Shown here: in pieces, positions 26,001 through 38,200 of the stretch | How the letters are laid out: every line of letters starts with the position of its first letter | How positions within the stretch are numbered: position 1 is the first letter of the stretch | NCBI RefSeq assembly: GCF_958295425.1 | Contig: NC_081154.1 | Span: 13,037,938-13,101,937, forward strand | Reading direction: 5' to 3' | Length of the DNA stretch: 64,000 bases | DNA from: Solea solea | Lineage: Eukaryota; Chordata; Actinopteri; Pleuronectiformes; Soleidae | Made by a program: the position numbers and the translations under genes | The notes under the pieces: model-generated | What the model was told of the DNA's origin: nothing | Databases searched by the model: none | Seen by the model: only the letters and a program-made list of their open reading frames with translations

Positions 26001-28849
26001 AAAATAAGTGGGTTATATGCGTACTACATGTTCATGTGACACATGATCACAGCTGCCCCCGAGTGATGGATCCAGTATTTCTGGGAAATAACAAACAAAC
26101 TGCCATAAGCGCGTGTTTTTGTTTGTGATCTATGAGGTCACCACAAAGGAAGCAGTGACACGTGGTCACAGATGTGAAACGCTCATGGTGCTGGAATATA
26201 CAACAACAACTCTTGACCTATATCAGGTTCTAAGAAACAATGTAATCCTAATCTCACAAGATTAATGAAATGTGTCGAGACATGTTCATTCTAGCCGAGC
26301 ATGAGAAGCGTGTGGTGCCGTTTCGACAAAGCACATGATGCCCTTTGATGTATTGTATAGTCCATGGCTTTGTTTGATTTATCCCGTCCAGCTGGGATCA
26401 TTCTCCCCTCTTCATATCACTTTACCTGACTTACATCCTGGGGGGGGAAGAGAGAGAGAGAGAGAGGGAGAGGGAGAGGGGGACAGAAACTGGCTCGTGA
26501 CAACAGAGAGCACAGATCAAACCATGGACATCACAATTAATCAACACTGAGAGCATGAAACTCCTCAGTGAATGGACACCTGGATCACTTTAATAAATAC
26601 CACGCTGCCATGTTTGCCTTTAACATGTAACATATTTGAATGGTTCATTGTGCAGCCCGCGTAGTTACAGCGTCTAAAATCATGTTAAATTACTGTTAAA
26701 ACACCTTAAAATATTTTTTTACCACAAGGTGTCATATTTGATCGATGCAAAATATTGTCTGTCCCATAACGACTTAAGAGTTTATGAAATGCTCTCTTTT
26801 AAGCCAGCTACATTGTTAATAAGGGGAAATTAATCACAAATGTTTCCTTCCTGCATGAAAAAGGGAGTAATATTGAGGAGTTATGTCTATATTTTATGCT
26901 CATACTGTTCCAAGGAGCTGAACTCTTGCCCATGTTCAATACATCACGTCACTTTTTGTTCCTGTTTCTGTAAGTAAGACATTTGGCAACTTCACATTTC
27001 CAGAATTACACAGACAACAGGCTTGACAAAGGATTTAGATGAGACATGAGATAGTGGTCTTATGCTCCCTTTTTCCATGTGAGGGGAATTTAGCAGAGAG
27101 GATGTTTCCTTGAATCTGTCACACGTCATATTCTCAACGTCACCCTTTGAGCCAAGTTGGACCTGTCCTCTGTCTTGTGTCCTTCTAATGGGAAGAAATG
27201 GCAGGAAATGAAGGATTTGTACCTGTCAGAAAATGTCCCATTTTGAAGCACGTTTCTCAAGCCCTCCTTGAAAATGAAAATCGTGTTTGTGACGACTCCC
27301 TGAAGTGATTCATTCATGTCCTGAGGTTTGCGGTGCATGGGAGGGTTTTGTTTCACAGTGTAAGAATATGAAGAGCCTTGGCCTGCGCTGCTGCAGGAAG
27401 GAAGGAACAGGTGTGGCAGCAGTCTATTTTGTTTTTCTTTTTTAACATCCATATCTCAAAAACCACTCAGCACTCTGACAAATAAGCCTAATGTGGACAT
27501 TATCTTGTTATAGAGTCGATTACACATACTTTTGTAAGAACCAATTCCACAGGCAGCCACTGTGAGGGTCGGTGTCTGCTCCTGATTGTTTTTAGTTTAC
27601 CGATTTCCAGTCATGGTTGTCAGGCAGTGTTTGGCATGTGACTCAGGAAGTGAAATAAGTTATACATATTACATAACATAAGCTATAATCCAACCCTGTA
27701 AAGCATGTGGCTGTTTCTTATGACTTGGTATCAAAAGTAAAATGTAACATTACTTGTTAAATTACCTTCGTAAGTCAACAATTCTTTTAAAGAATTGATG
27801 CCACTTTATTGAAACAAAAATTAGCAGAAAAGCAGAATTTTATTTTATTTTTCTGCATATTCTTTCCAATGTGAGATTCCACGACCTGCTGCGGGTTCAT
27901 GTTGTTATAAGATGGCTTTAAAGGGACAAAAATGCAATCATGTAACACAATAACTAAGTGTTATTTTGTAAATTGCAACCCCCTTACTCCAAGAGTCACT
28001 GGGTAAAGTAATAATATAACACGTTACTGAGTAACATACACGTCAGGTATGAGTGTGTTTGGCAGATTTAGTGACATTTTTAGTGAGTTTGTGTCTGTAA
28101 AAATGTGTAATATCACTGGTTGCTGTTGGCTTTGTTCTTACTTAAAAAACACCCCTCAGGAGGAAATTGGACACTCGGTGATATCAGTTGGTGTGACCTC
28201 ACAGTTACAACCACAAGAGGTAGAGCACACAGCCGTTTGCAGCTGAACCTCCAGCTTAAATCGAAGTATTTGCCCAGCTGTAAGCCTGTTTGCCTTCAAT
28301 ATGGCATGTGTTAACTACTAATGAATAGCGTAATTAGAGCCTCGTAGTGAATTAGGCTTACGTGATGTCATCTGTGCGCAGTTGTTAGTAATCGTCAGCC
28401 CCGGGATACACTCCACAACGCGTCGGTGAGGCCTGTAGGGCTGAGTCTGGCCGTACCAAGTCTAATAAGTGAAGCTTTAATGTATGTGTCAGGGACATTT
28501 GTTATGAGGTCTGCCATGTGTGGGAGGCATTGTGCCGCCAGGAGGCTTCCTTAGTGATTGGACAGTGAAGTGGATGATGAGCAAGCCTTGCCGGGTCCGC
28601 CTCCACATCCTCTTTACACATCCCCACGCGCACACTTACACATTACACACACGCACAGATCCAGGCACACGCGAGCAGCCTTGCATACAAAGTCACAAAA
28701 AAGGAAACCCTCATCAAAGGAGCATGCTGTCACTCATCTAAACCTCCTCTCCCCACTCCCTCCCTCCCTCACCTCCTCTGAGTTCCTGTGTGGGATCTGT
28801 CCTCACTGAAGGACACGTTCACGGGGCTCGCGTCTTCATCGGGACATGT
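23057..28849. other. Divergent intergenic interval between nodal and pald1
   Basis: No gene is recognised. The first few hundred bases flank the nodal promoter. A locally CpG-rich stretch at about 24770-25150 has a possible + strand donor (AAATG|GTGAGT, exon edge 25065) and could be an alternative leader exon or a non-coding transcript. Open frames over it resemble no protein I know. A TC-rich tract lies at about 25316-25350 and a GA-rich tract at about 26450-26480. A copy of a dispersed repeat lies at about 23860-24055. Confidence 0.4.
23860..24055 (+). repeat. Dispersed repeat, copy A
   Basis: It shares the core GATGGCATG...GGTGATGCTCCATCA (23899-23926) with two copies at 33871 and 34103. 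Downstream it shares a TTGCAAACTGCAAT-like segment and a TTTCCCCAAATCGT-like segment. I do not recognise the family. Confidence 0.45.
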
Positions 28850-29058
28850 TAATGATGTGAAGCGGCCGCCTGCCGTTGTGCGATCAGCAGGCTGAGACAG
28901 ATCACTTCACAGATCAGAGAGGAGACAGAGACGCGAGGATGTCCGACTGAGACGAGTGCCGCTGTTGTTCTGGTTATTTTTAACCCACAATTTTTCTCAT
29001 TGCCTTCCCCAGAGACTCAAGCACCCGTCGGATGGTGGACTGCACAGCTGAATGTCAG
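28850..29058 (+). promoter_or_regulatory. pald1: Candidate promoter and 5' non-coding exon of pald1
   Basis: A local CpG-richer stretch (GGGGCTCGCG, AAGCGGCCGCC, GAGACGCGAGG) ends in a good donor, ATGTCAG|GTACAG, at 29058/29059. Paladin genes begin with a non-coding exon followed by a long intron as I recall, and the first coding exon has its acceptor at 35209/35210, so this is the best leader candidate. No TATA box is evident. Confidence 0.35.
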
Positions 29059-31794
29059 GTACAGTTGTGACACTTTTACCTCCTCTGTGTTGTGGTACTC
29101 ACCGCCTGCTGCAAGCGGCATGTTGTCAGACCTGTCATCAGTTTTCCTCTGAAGGATACAAAAGCAAATAGCATATTTTATCATAAATGACTCAATTATA
29201 TCTCACTTGTCAAACTACATCGTTTCTCTCAATCTATTGTACTTCTAGTTTTTCCTCTGGACTAACATATTCTGTAATAACACCAGTCATGTTTCGTCAA
29301 TCTTATCAGATTTAATCTCATCAGACGATCAGCGGATGTTTGACTCGATGCGTGCGTCCCACACCAACTCAGACAACAGAGCCTGCTAAGCAAAGTATTG
29401 GTTTGCACATGCACACGTGTACGGAGCAAATCAAAACACGGTAACAAACTGCTGGTGTATAAAATGTGCTGGTGGAGTGGTTCTCCACGACTGTGAGAAA
29501 TGGGAAATTCAGTTGTCCGCGCCGTGTTGACAGAGTACTGTGGTCCCATCCTGGAAACCACATTACTGCTGCCTAGAAATCATAGAGGAATAAAATTGCC
29601 ATCTTGAATTGAAATAAATTACAGACGGCGCTGTTTAAAAATAGATTTGCACACCCCTTTTTAGCATCTCAGTATCAAGCTGTGATGAAAGCAAGAATGT
29701 CAGAGGCTAAAGGTTATTCATGTGATTTATGTCAAATTCACTGACTACATAGTTTGTTTTCTTCTGGTTCGGGGCAGCCCCGCAGGATTTACTTGGTTGT
29801 TTTTCAGCAATTTTGTGTATGTTGACTATGAATCTTGTCTGTCTGGTCATGCAGAATCTATTCTGGGGGATTTCGGTCAGATTCGCAAATTGCATCCCTG
29901 AACAATGCATCACATGGCTTCCCTTTTTTTTTTTGCTCCAGTCTCTCTCTCTCTGAACATGCCATCACAGTGATCTCTGTTTTTGACAGAAACAACTATT
30001 GGAGTTTGCACAAACTCACAATAAAGAAGAGGAAGCGCTGAGCTCATTTCCCTGCAATACTGCTGTTTAGCTCAGGAACTGGCAATGTCCTGTGGAATCA
30101 CGCCTTTATGCAACCCTGAAACTCAATGGTGAAATACTAGTACAGCTGCAGAGAGGAAGTTACACAGAGTACAACTAAGCATTTCCTGTCAAGGTGTGCT
30201 TGCACTTCCTCTGCCTGGGGGTGTGTGACTGGGTTGTATTGACGGGTTTGCTGTTCTAGTATCCTGTGATGAGGGAGAAAATATAGCACATTGTGTCATC
30301 GCTACAACTATGACTAAGACCGGATTACGCCAAAATCCTATTTGGCATACATGGAATTAGGATCTTGAGCACTGCTAAACAACCACAAAGGTGTAAAACA
30401 GTAAGAACATTTATTTATGTATTATTATTTATATTTATGATCAACAAATGTTTGCATTAGCTTGTGTTGTATCCATGTTATTGTGTCATTTCATGTGGTT
30501 TTGTGTAGCCAGCAGGTTTCCAGGCTTAAAATTGTCACACTGAAATGAAGGAAGTGCGAGCTGTGTGCATTTTGGACTTTTTTTTGGGTGGTTTGTTGCA
30601 TGATCCAACTTGTGTTGAAAGATTGTCTTCGCGTTGCAACGAGATACCCATCTCTCCCTCTCCTGAAACCCCTGGTTCTCTTGTGAATGAAGAGTGCTCC
30701 GCATCCTTCCTCGGGGGCCACCAACAGATGCATCCTGCAGCTGCATGCTCTTTCCTGTCTGCACTCAGGACCTTTTTTGTCCGAAGACGTTGCTACAGCA
30801 AAGTTGGGACACCGGCTGAATTTCAATGAGGCCGCTCTGAAAGGAGCGATGCTGGCAGGAGACTCCAGTTTCCATGGCCATTATTCTAACGGTGTCGTCA
30901 GTAAATTCAAATATTAGTGCCACTGGCTAACTTTGACCAGCTGTCTGCTGGTGTCAGAGACGCGCTGTTGTTCCATGCTATCAGGAGGGATCTGAGTTTG
31001 TCTTGCCGTTTTATTGCCCCCACGAGCGGTGCGGCACTACTCTGGCTGACATGTGGGATAAACAGCCTCTCTAATGAGCTGCCTTGATTGGCTCTCAAGG
31101 AGGATGTTTATGACTGAGGGCTATTTCTACTCAGGCCTCCCCCCCGGCTGCCCGCTCACTGTACCAGGCCTGCCCACGCCGAGAGCCGTGTGCCGTGTGA
31201 GCCGAGGCTCGCATGTAGCAGAGATTTAAGAGCCTTGGTGTGTCAGTTGAGACGGGCTGTAAGGTACGGCAGAGCAGGGTGACACGGTGCAAACAGCACT
31301 AACCGTGGTCTTTGGAGGCCTGTACGAGCGAAGCCTCAGCCAGTGAGCTTCACTTAACGCTCACACAGTTGAACAAATAGGAGCACTAGCCTACATGGCG
31401 TCAAACTTTGGAAGCTCTCGTGCGTGGATGAGGATAATGGTCGAAATCTGTCGTCAGAGTGTTTTATAGCATGCAGCTAAACCACATGGGAACATGCACA
31501 TTATCATGCATGGCTGTGGTGGTGGGCGAAGGAAACCTACTGATTAAAGTCCTTAAAGTGACAGAGAAGGAACATAGTTGTTGCTGTGTAAGTTCCCTTT
31601 ACTTCAGTCCAAATAGGAAGAGAATGAGACACAGTATACGTCATGTACCTTTAAACCCACCACGGTAGATATAGTTTTACTTATTTAGGTAAGTAAAGTT
31701 TGTTTAACTAGTAAAATGCCTGATTTAATGGCAGCTGTTTGGAAAGTCTCTTCAGCTTTTGCTGTAATAAAACTTATGCTTGTCCTTTGAGGAT

Positions 31795-32030
31795 TGTGGG
31801 GGAAACTGGAGCCAATCTCAGGAGACATCAGGGTAAAGGCAGAGTAAACTATGGTCAGGTCACCACCGTCCGTCATTCATGCTCTCATTCACACAATTAC
31901 TAGTCTCCTCATACCAGGCTACATGTCTTTGGACAGTTGGAGGAAGCCGGACTAGTCAACAAGAATCCATGCACATGCAAACTCCAAATATAATGGGCTT
32001 GGTCAAACAGGGATTTAACTTTTTAGGCCA
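31795..32030 (-). repeat. Degenerate SINE tail, reverse orientation
   Basis: Phrases typical of the reverse complement of the fish tRNA-SINE body occur in order: GGAGCCAATCTCAGGAGACA, then CATGTCTTTGGACAGTTGG with AGGAAGCCGGA, and CACATGCAAACTCCA. Confidence 0.6.
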
Positions 32031-32117
32031 TAGTTGCACATTTAAGAACTTATTCTTAAATGGTTTCAACCATTCTATGGTTGTGTTTTCATGTTTAATG
32101 CTCGTACATAGTTTGAA

Positions 32118-32367
32118 CTTAAAGCTGCAGTGTGTGACTTTTGGTGATTTTTTTGTAATCCTTGTACCCTTCATCCAAAAAACTGTCTCTGTCGAGCAAT
32201 ACTATCAGACCTGACTCAGGGAGCTTATGTGTAAACAGCAGCAGTGCAGGGGCAGGTGAAGGCACGAATGAAACGCCCACTTCTTGTTTCGTGTGTTTTC
32301 ATTTGACAGTAGTTTGAATAAAACGGACATTTGTTCATATTTAAAACTTCCGTACTACAGCTTTAAG
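32118..32367. mobile_element. MITE-like element with terminal inverted repeats
   Basis: The left end CTTAAAGCTGCAGT and the right end ACTACAGCTTTAAG are inverted repeats with one mismatch in 14, spaced to give a 250-bp element. It has no coding capacity. A half-copy-like fragment occurs near 45870-45905. Family unassigned. Confidence 0.5.
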
Positions 32368-32872
32368 CGATTCAAAGAGGGAGACAACCCTCTGGTTCAC
32401 CACAAGGCAAAGTACTTCAAACATGCTGATGCTCTTGTAGACTATAAATGTTGTATTTAATTTAGTCCCACATTCAAACAATAGTTCCCCTTTTGCCTAA
32501 ACACTGCCAGGCACGCTGTACAGTACAAAAGTCAACTGTACGGTCTTTGTGCATAGCCTGTCCCTGTGAAAAGGAGCTGAACTTTAGGCATCTGGTTGCC
32601 AGATGTACCACCACTTCCTCTCGTCCCCTCCATAGAGACTTGAGTCTGCTGCATGAATCGGCTCCCCGGCATCAGACAGGAGATAAGACACGGGACGAGG
32701 AGGACGTCGTGTGGAGGCTCGAGGAAGTTTTTGCCCAGTGCCAAGCAGCTGAGCACTTTGAACTCCCATGAGGGGTGTTTCCCACTGAGTGGGAGTGGGC
32801 AAGGCGATACGGGGAAAAAGAGGGGAGATTTCTTTTTGGATTTGATGCCAAGTTCTCACACTCCTTTGGACC

Positions 32873-32934
32873 ATGGCGGAAAACAAGCAGCAGAGAAAAG
32901 GGTCTGCGAGCTCAGACCGCTCCTCATCGCACAC
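32873..32934 (+). CDS. pald1: Candidate alternative first coding exon of pald1
   Basis: ATG in a strong Kozak context (GGACCATGGCGG) opens a 62-base exon encoding MAENKQQRKG... and ends CACAC|GTAAGA, a good donor. Joined to the acceptor at 35210, the reading frame continues through the normally non-coding CTGCTTGTGGAGC into the paladin ATG with no stop. It would add a short Ser/Arg-rich N-terminus. Nothing besides frame, Kozak and donor supports it, so it may be chance. Confidence 0.25.
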
Positions 32935-33809
32935 GTAAGATGTCAGATTTCGCTGGATTGTTGTAGTGAAGAGGTCTGAGTTGTTTTTCTTGTGGCAGCC
33001 AGAAAAAAATGATGGCAATAGAAGATGCTTCTGGTATGTGGTGAGGACTCAAATAGATTTGGGCAGCTGTAACTCAGTATTCTTGAAAACTTAGCTTCCT
33101 TTTATGGAAGCTGGGTTTTTTTTATTATTTTTTTTATTGGGTAGAGACGAAAACTTTTTATTCCTCAGTCTTTTCTACTCTGCAGTAATTTGATAGCAGC
33201 ACATTTCCTAAAAATCATGCAATTAGAAAGTCTGTAAAACTATTTAAGTTTCTTCTTTTTTTAAGCCAAAAGACACAGTAAATAATGGTTTTGTCTTGCC
33301 CTTAAGAAAAGGATCGCTGCTGTATCTCAAGGTACAAGGTTGACCGGCCCACTCAGCTTTAGGCGCAACAAAGAAGAGAGCAGCGGTGACTCAGCCGGCA
33401 CCTCTCTCTCCACACAGCCTCTCTGCACAATAGAGAGTCCACTCAGTTCAAAGCTGCAGATCACACAGAGGTGCTTTGAGCTCAGGCGTGTCCCTCAGCG
33501 GTGTCACATGAAGTACTTATTTATGTAGGACTGATTCTGTGCTCTGGGAAAAAAATCTTTACAGCTCCAGTTTGTGTGTGTGTGAGACATAGTGTCCTCA
33601 TTGTTGTTGTTGTTGTTGTGTGCTTTAAGGTTTTATGTTGGGGTGAAAGGAGACTTCCTGTTTGATTTCAAACAGTGCATTTAAATCATTTTGTTGTGTA
33701 AAAAAAAAAAAATCACAATTTATAAATAAATACATTCTTCCATTTTTGATTGTTCTATCTTCTATCTAAGTTGAAAAAAATGTAACTCACACATGTTGGA
33801 AAAGGCACA

Positions 33810-34180
33810 TTTTAATCTTCTAATGTTTTAATGTTCATTTTAACAGTCTAATCCTTGGAGTTAATACTTTGATGGCGTGGTTTGGTAATGCTCCATCACA
33901 TTTAAATCTGTTGCATGGAGAATAGTGATCTAAATATTGCCTTATCACGTTTAAATTGCATTTGCAATATTTATCACAGAAATTAAAATAAAGTAGGTTT
34001 GTTTTCCCAAATTGTTCAGCACCTACATATTTTGAAAAAAACCCACCAAAAACAGATCTTAAACTTCTCTTCCTTGCTTTAGATTATACTATTTACTAGT
34101 TTGATGGTGTGGTAATGCTCCGTCATAAACTAGAAAAATCTGCAAGCTATTTTCCTCCAATTGTTCAGGCCTAATTTCAT
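33810..34180 (+). repeat. Dispersed repeat, copies B and C in tandem
   Basis: The core GATGG...GGTAATGCTCCRTCA occurs at 33871-33898 and again at 34103-34125, about 230 bp apart. Both are followed by a TCCAATTGTTCAG or CCAAATTGTTCAG segment. Together with the copy near 23.9 kb this makes three copies in 10 kb. Confidence 0.5.
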
Positions 34181-35222
34181 GCGGGGGAATTGTGTATTGT
34201 GTGCCATTGATGCTGCAGGTTCCTGATCAGCTGCGTGTTGATGTTGTCCCTGACACTGACTACCAGCCTGTAGGAAGACTCATTTGTTTATCTGCAGAGC
34301 TGCAGGGCTCACTGTGTTTATTCAAAGGGGAGGAGGGTTTGCTCAAATCCTGCCGCTCGCGACTGTGGGGGGGGGTTTGAGTGTTCTGTATCAAGCTGGA
34401 TGATTTAAAATATAAATACTGTCACACTCGACTCTAACCCCCTGCCAGTGTGTTTATAAATCAGAGATAAATCAAAATTAAGGATGATTGTAATGGCTCT
34501 GTATCCAACGTACCGTGAGCTTTCTCTGTTTTGTTTTGTTGGATAATGTTATAATAATAGGAGGAATTTTTTAATCAACAGTGTTTAAAATATGTGCTGT
34601 TGTGTCCTTAACTCAACAAAAATGGGCATAAGTGCAAGAAAAAAGTGCAATAATAATAGTACAGTTAATCCACTTTCTTGCAGAGACAGCAGAAATGACC
34701 ATTGAGTTAATCATAAGTAGGCTCGATGCTTGAGGCTGACGGGAATGTAGTATTACATTCAGTATTTTTGGGTGTGATCGTGCGCCAAAAGGTTTTGACA
34801 TCATGAAACTCTGACTTGAGTACGGCTTGAGAGAAAAGAATGTCAGAGTATTTAAGTGATTATGCTTTATCCTTAGGGGACCATTGATGTTTGCACTAGA
34901 TTTCATTGCAATTTGGCCAGTATTTCTATTTTGAAATAACTATTTCTGTCACAATGAAATTGCTTTTCAGTCTGACATAGGCTCGTGTGGATAAACAATG
35001 AAAGGTGAAGAATCCTCATGAGTATGCACACGTATACAAATGTCAGCAAAACAGATTTTCTTTTTCTGATTCACACCAGCACGTGTCTACAAGTGTTGTC
35101 ACTTCCCAAATCATACCGTAGCCGTTTGCCAGTGCGTGTCGACTTTCATACAGTCGTGTGAGTGTGTGTTTGCTTCCTGTTTCTGAGTCCGCTGCGATGT
35201 CATTCACAGCTGCTTGTGGAGC

Positions 35223-38200
35223 ATGGGTACAACTGCCAGTGCCGCACCACAGCCAGTTTCTGCAGCGTCACCGCTCGAGAGCGTCCACGGCAACGGGATG
35301 GCCGACAGCAGGCAGTCTCTTAGCATGAGCCCCTTTCAGACAGTCAACATCCACAACAACAAGGCCAAGTCCATTATCACCAACAAAGTCGCACCTGTCG
35401 TCATCACGTAAGTTCCTCCCCGAATCCACGTTCTCACAATTGGGTGTTAATCTTCTTTGATCACTGTGGAGACATCCCCCCCCCCCCCCCCCCCCCCCAT
35501 CTCCAGTCTAAGTGTTTGCCCCTGTTATCATCTCATTTGTCAATCCAGGCCGAGCAAATAGTAGCTGATAATTGAATTGGCCTCTTTCTACCCATTGTCC
35601 ATATCTGCTGTGCTGTTGTGTTTCACAGGTATAACTGCAGACAGGAATTCCAGATTCACGATGAAATCCTCAAGACCAACTACAAACTGGGTCGGATATC
35701 AGACACAATGCCCGAGCACTACCTGGTGCAGGTAAGGACCACACGTAATCACAGCTTTTTAAAGCTCACTGGCAAGAACCTCACTGTCAAAATAAGAGCT
35801 TCTATTATTTTCATAATCGATTATTCTGTCGATTATTTTTTCTCGATTAATCAATTCATCGTTTGGTCCATAAAATATCAGAAAAGCATAAAAAAAGTTG
35901 ATCGGCAAACCTGGAAATGATGATGTTCTCAAATGTCATTGTTAATTCTTTGAGCAAAGAAATGAAGAAAATACTCACATTTAAGAAGCTTAAACTATCA
36001 GGAATCTTGTTTTAATCATGGAAAAAAGCTCTGAACCGGTTAATCGATTCACAAAATAGTCGTGGATTAATAACAGATGAACCGATTCATTGTTTCAGCT
36101 CTAGACACAATCTCAGCTGTCTTCATATCTGCTCTTTTCACATGTCCATGACAAAACTGCAGAACGGCGTAGGAACATTGTCATGCGCTGTTTTATGATC
36201 TGCCGCAGCCACATAAACAGGAATCGTTGTCACCTTCTTATCGGTGCTTTGATCTGCTCTGTCACCTCCTCTGCTGCGGCTGGTCAAGCATGCAGTGTTT
36301 AGTCAATGTTAACCCACAGCTTTTGTTGACATGGATGATAAGGGCAGTAGTTTTCACTCTTTCAGCAAGGGAAACTCATTTGAAAACAAATCTTTTCCTC
36401 ATGGTTTTGGTCCTTCTTTTTAATCAACACTAAGTAGGGTTGTTTTTTTTCCAAAAAGTCCCACCTCTCTCTTGCTCTTGCATTTTAAATGCTGTTATCT
36501 TCTCGTTCTCGTCCTGTTTCTGGAGTGTTTGGTGGTATTTTCTTTCATAAGTCCCCCTGACTTGGTTTATTCTGTCTCTCTTTCTGAATACTACTATACA
36601 AATGAAGTTTTATTTAAAAAAAAAAAGAAAAAAGTTTGTTCACAATGCTCAAGCTATGCTCCATCTCCTCTTTGGTGTATTTCTGTGGCAGTGTTACAGC
36701 GCCAAATACAGGTCTAGCACATGTATTACAGTGTTGAGATTGTTTTCGGGGGGTTTTGTGTGCTCGAAGGCAGTTCTTGAAACAATGCCGTGTTTGTTGA
36801 AAACTTTGTAAGAATGGAAAAGAAAAAAGAACATATTTGAGAAGGTCTGTTTTTTAAATTAAACCATGTATTCGAGTTCAGCAATTCTTTGCATTTTGTC
36901 ACTGCTCTGTTTGATTGAGTAACCCTGTCCTTACTCGTGCTTACTTAGCTGCAGGAATGACATATTGTCGTGAATGAATAGCACATTTTTCTGCATGTGT
37001 GGTTGAGGTTTGTCTCCCGAAAAAGAAAGAGAAATGGACGATGTGTACAAAATGCGATAACTCAGCGGCAGCAACATGGAGCGCCGTCTTAAAAAGCTTC
37101 ATAATAACATGGGATGTATTGTGAACAGAGGGGGATCAGGCCACCACACACACAAAGTAGGACACCATGGTGTTCTGGTTTTAGCACCTTTGTTCTCAAA
37201 CTGACAGGAAGAGGACATGTTGACATTTTTTAATTACTATTTTGTGTATGTGTGTTTCAATATGGTTAATGGGCAAAATAGACGTCGGTGAATAATCACA
37301 AATCTTAAGGGTGACATGCGATGACAGAAGCTGACAGACTGTGAGGAGGTGGGGGTTTGTGCTCTTAAAATTAACTCTGTGTTGATTTCCAGGGGGAATA
37401 CTTCATGGTCCAGGATGTGTACAGCAAGGCAGATGTCTTGAATACTACGGGCAGCTACGGGGCCCCCAACTTCCGCCAAGTCAAGGGATCATACCCACTG
37501 TACGGGATGGGTCAGCCGAGCCTGAATGGCTTCAAACAGGTCCTCCACAGGCTCCAGGCACAAGGACATGAGGTCACTATCACTTTCTTTTCTATACACA
37601 TTAGTACAGGCGGGATTTTAGCTGATATAAATGTATTCCCCCCCCCCATGTTGGTGCCTTTAGTTGCTCTGCCCGGGCTCTATCTAGCTGTGTTGTCAGT
37701 AAATATTTGAGGAGTCAAGTGCTCAACTGTAGAACTGAGCAAACAGAAAGTTGTGGTCATGTGTGCCAGTGGAAAATGAAGCACTCTGCTTACAGCAGCA
37801 AGAAACTCACTGTAATTGAAAAGAAATTTCCAAAATTATACACCAGGCCTCTTGAAAGTCCTTACTCATGTGCTGCACAACCAGTACGACAAAAGACTTG
37901 TTTCCAGTTGTTCCTGGAAGTGGTGTCGTTGGTGAAAGGCAAGGACTATTTGCCTTTGAGACCTATCATTTGATGCCTGTCTCGCTGTTGCTTTTGCACA
38001 CAGGAGGTTATATTCTTCTGTGTAAGAGAGGAGCCGGTGGTTTTCCTGCACAAAGACGAGGACTTTGTGCCGTACACGCCGAGGAGGAAGGAAAACCTTC
38101 ACGAGAACCTTCACGGCCTGGGAAAAGATGTGCTGGTGGAGGGCCTGGAGCTCACCATAAGGAAGGAGGTGATGAACACCCACTTATGCTACATCCGTAC

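Larger units (their letters stand above)
29059..35209 (+). other. Presumed pald1 first intron
   Basis: It holds no confirmed exon apart from the candidate alternative exon at 32873-32934. It does hold a reverse-oriented degenerate SINE (about 31795-32030), a 250-bp element with terminal inverted repeats (32118-32367), and two tandem dispersed-repeat copies (33810-34180). Another GC-rich patch lies at 31140-31262 and ends in a GT donor-like CTGTAAG|GTACGG. Confidence 0.4.

Noticed and set aside
32584..33018. 144-aa open frame on the minus strand
   Set aside because: No recognisable domain, no splice-consistent context and no relation to neighbours; it overlaps the GC-richer patch around the candidate pald1 exon and looks like chance.
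35214..35222. Paladin start at 35214
   Set aside because: That codon is TTG. The ATG at 35223 gives the conserved MGTTAS start.
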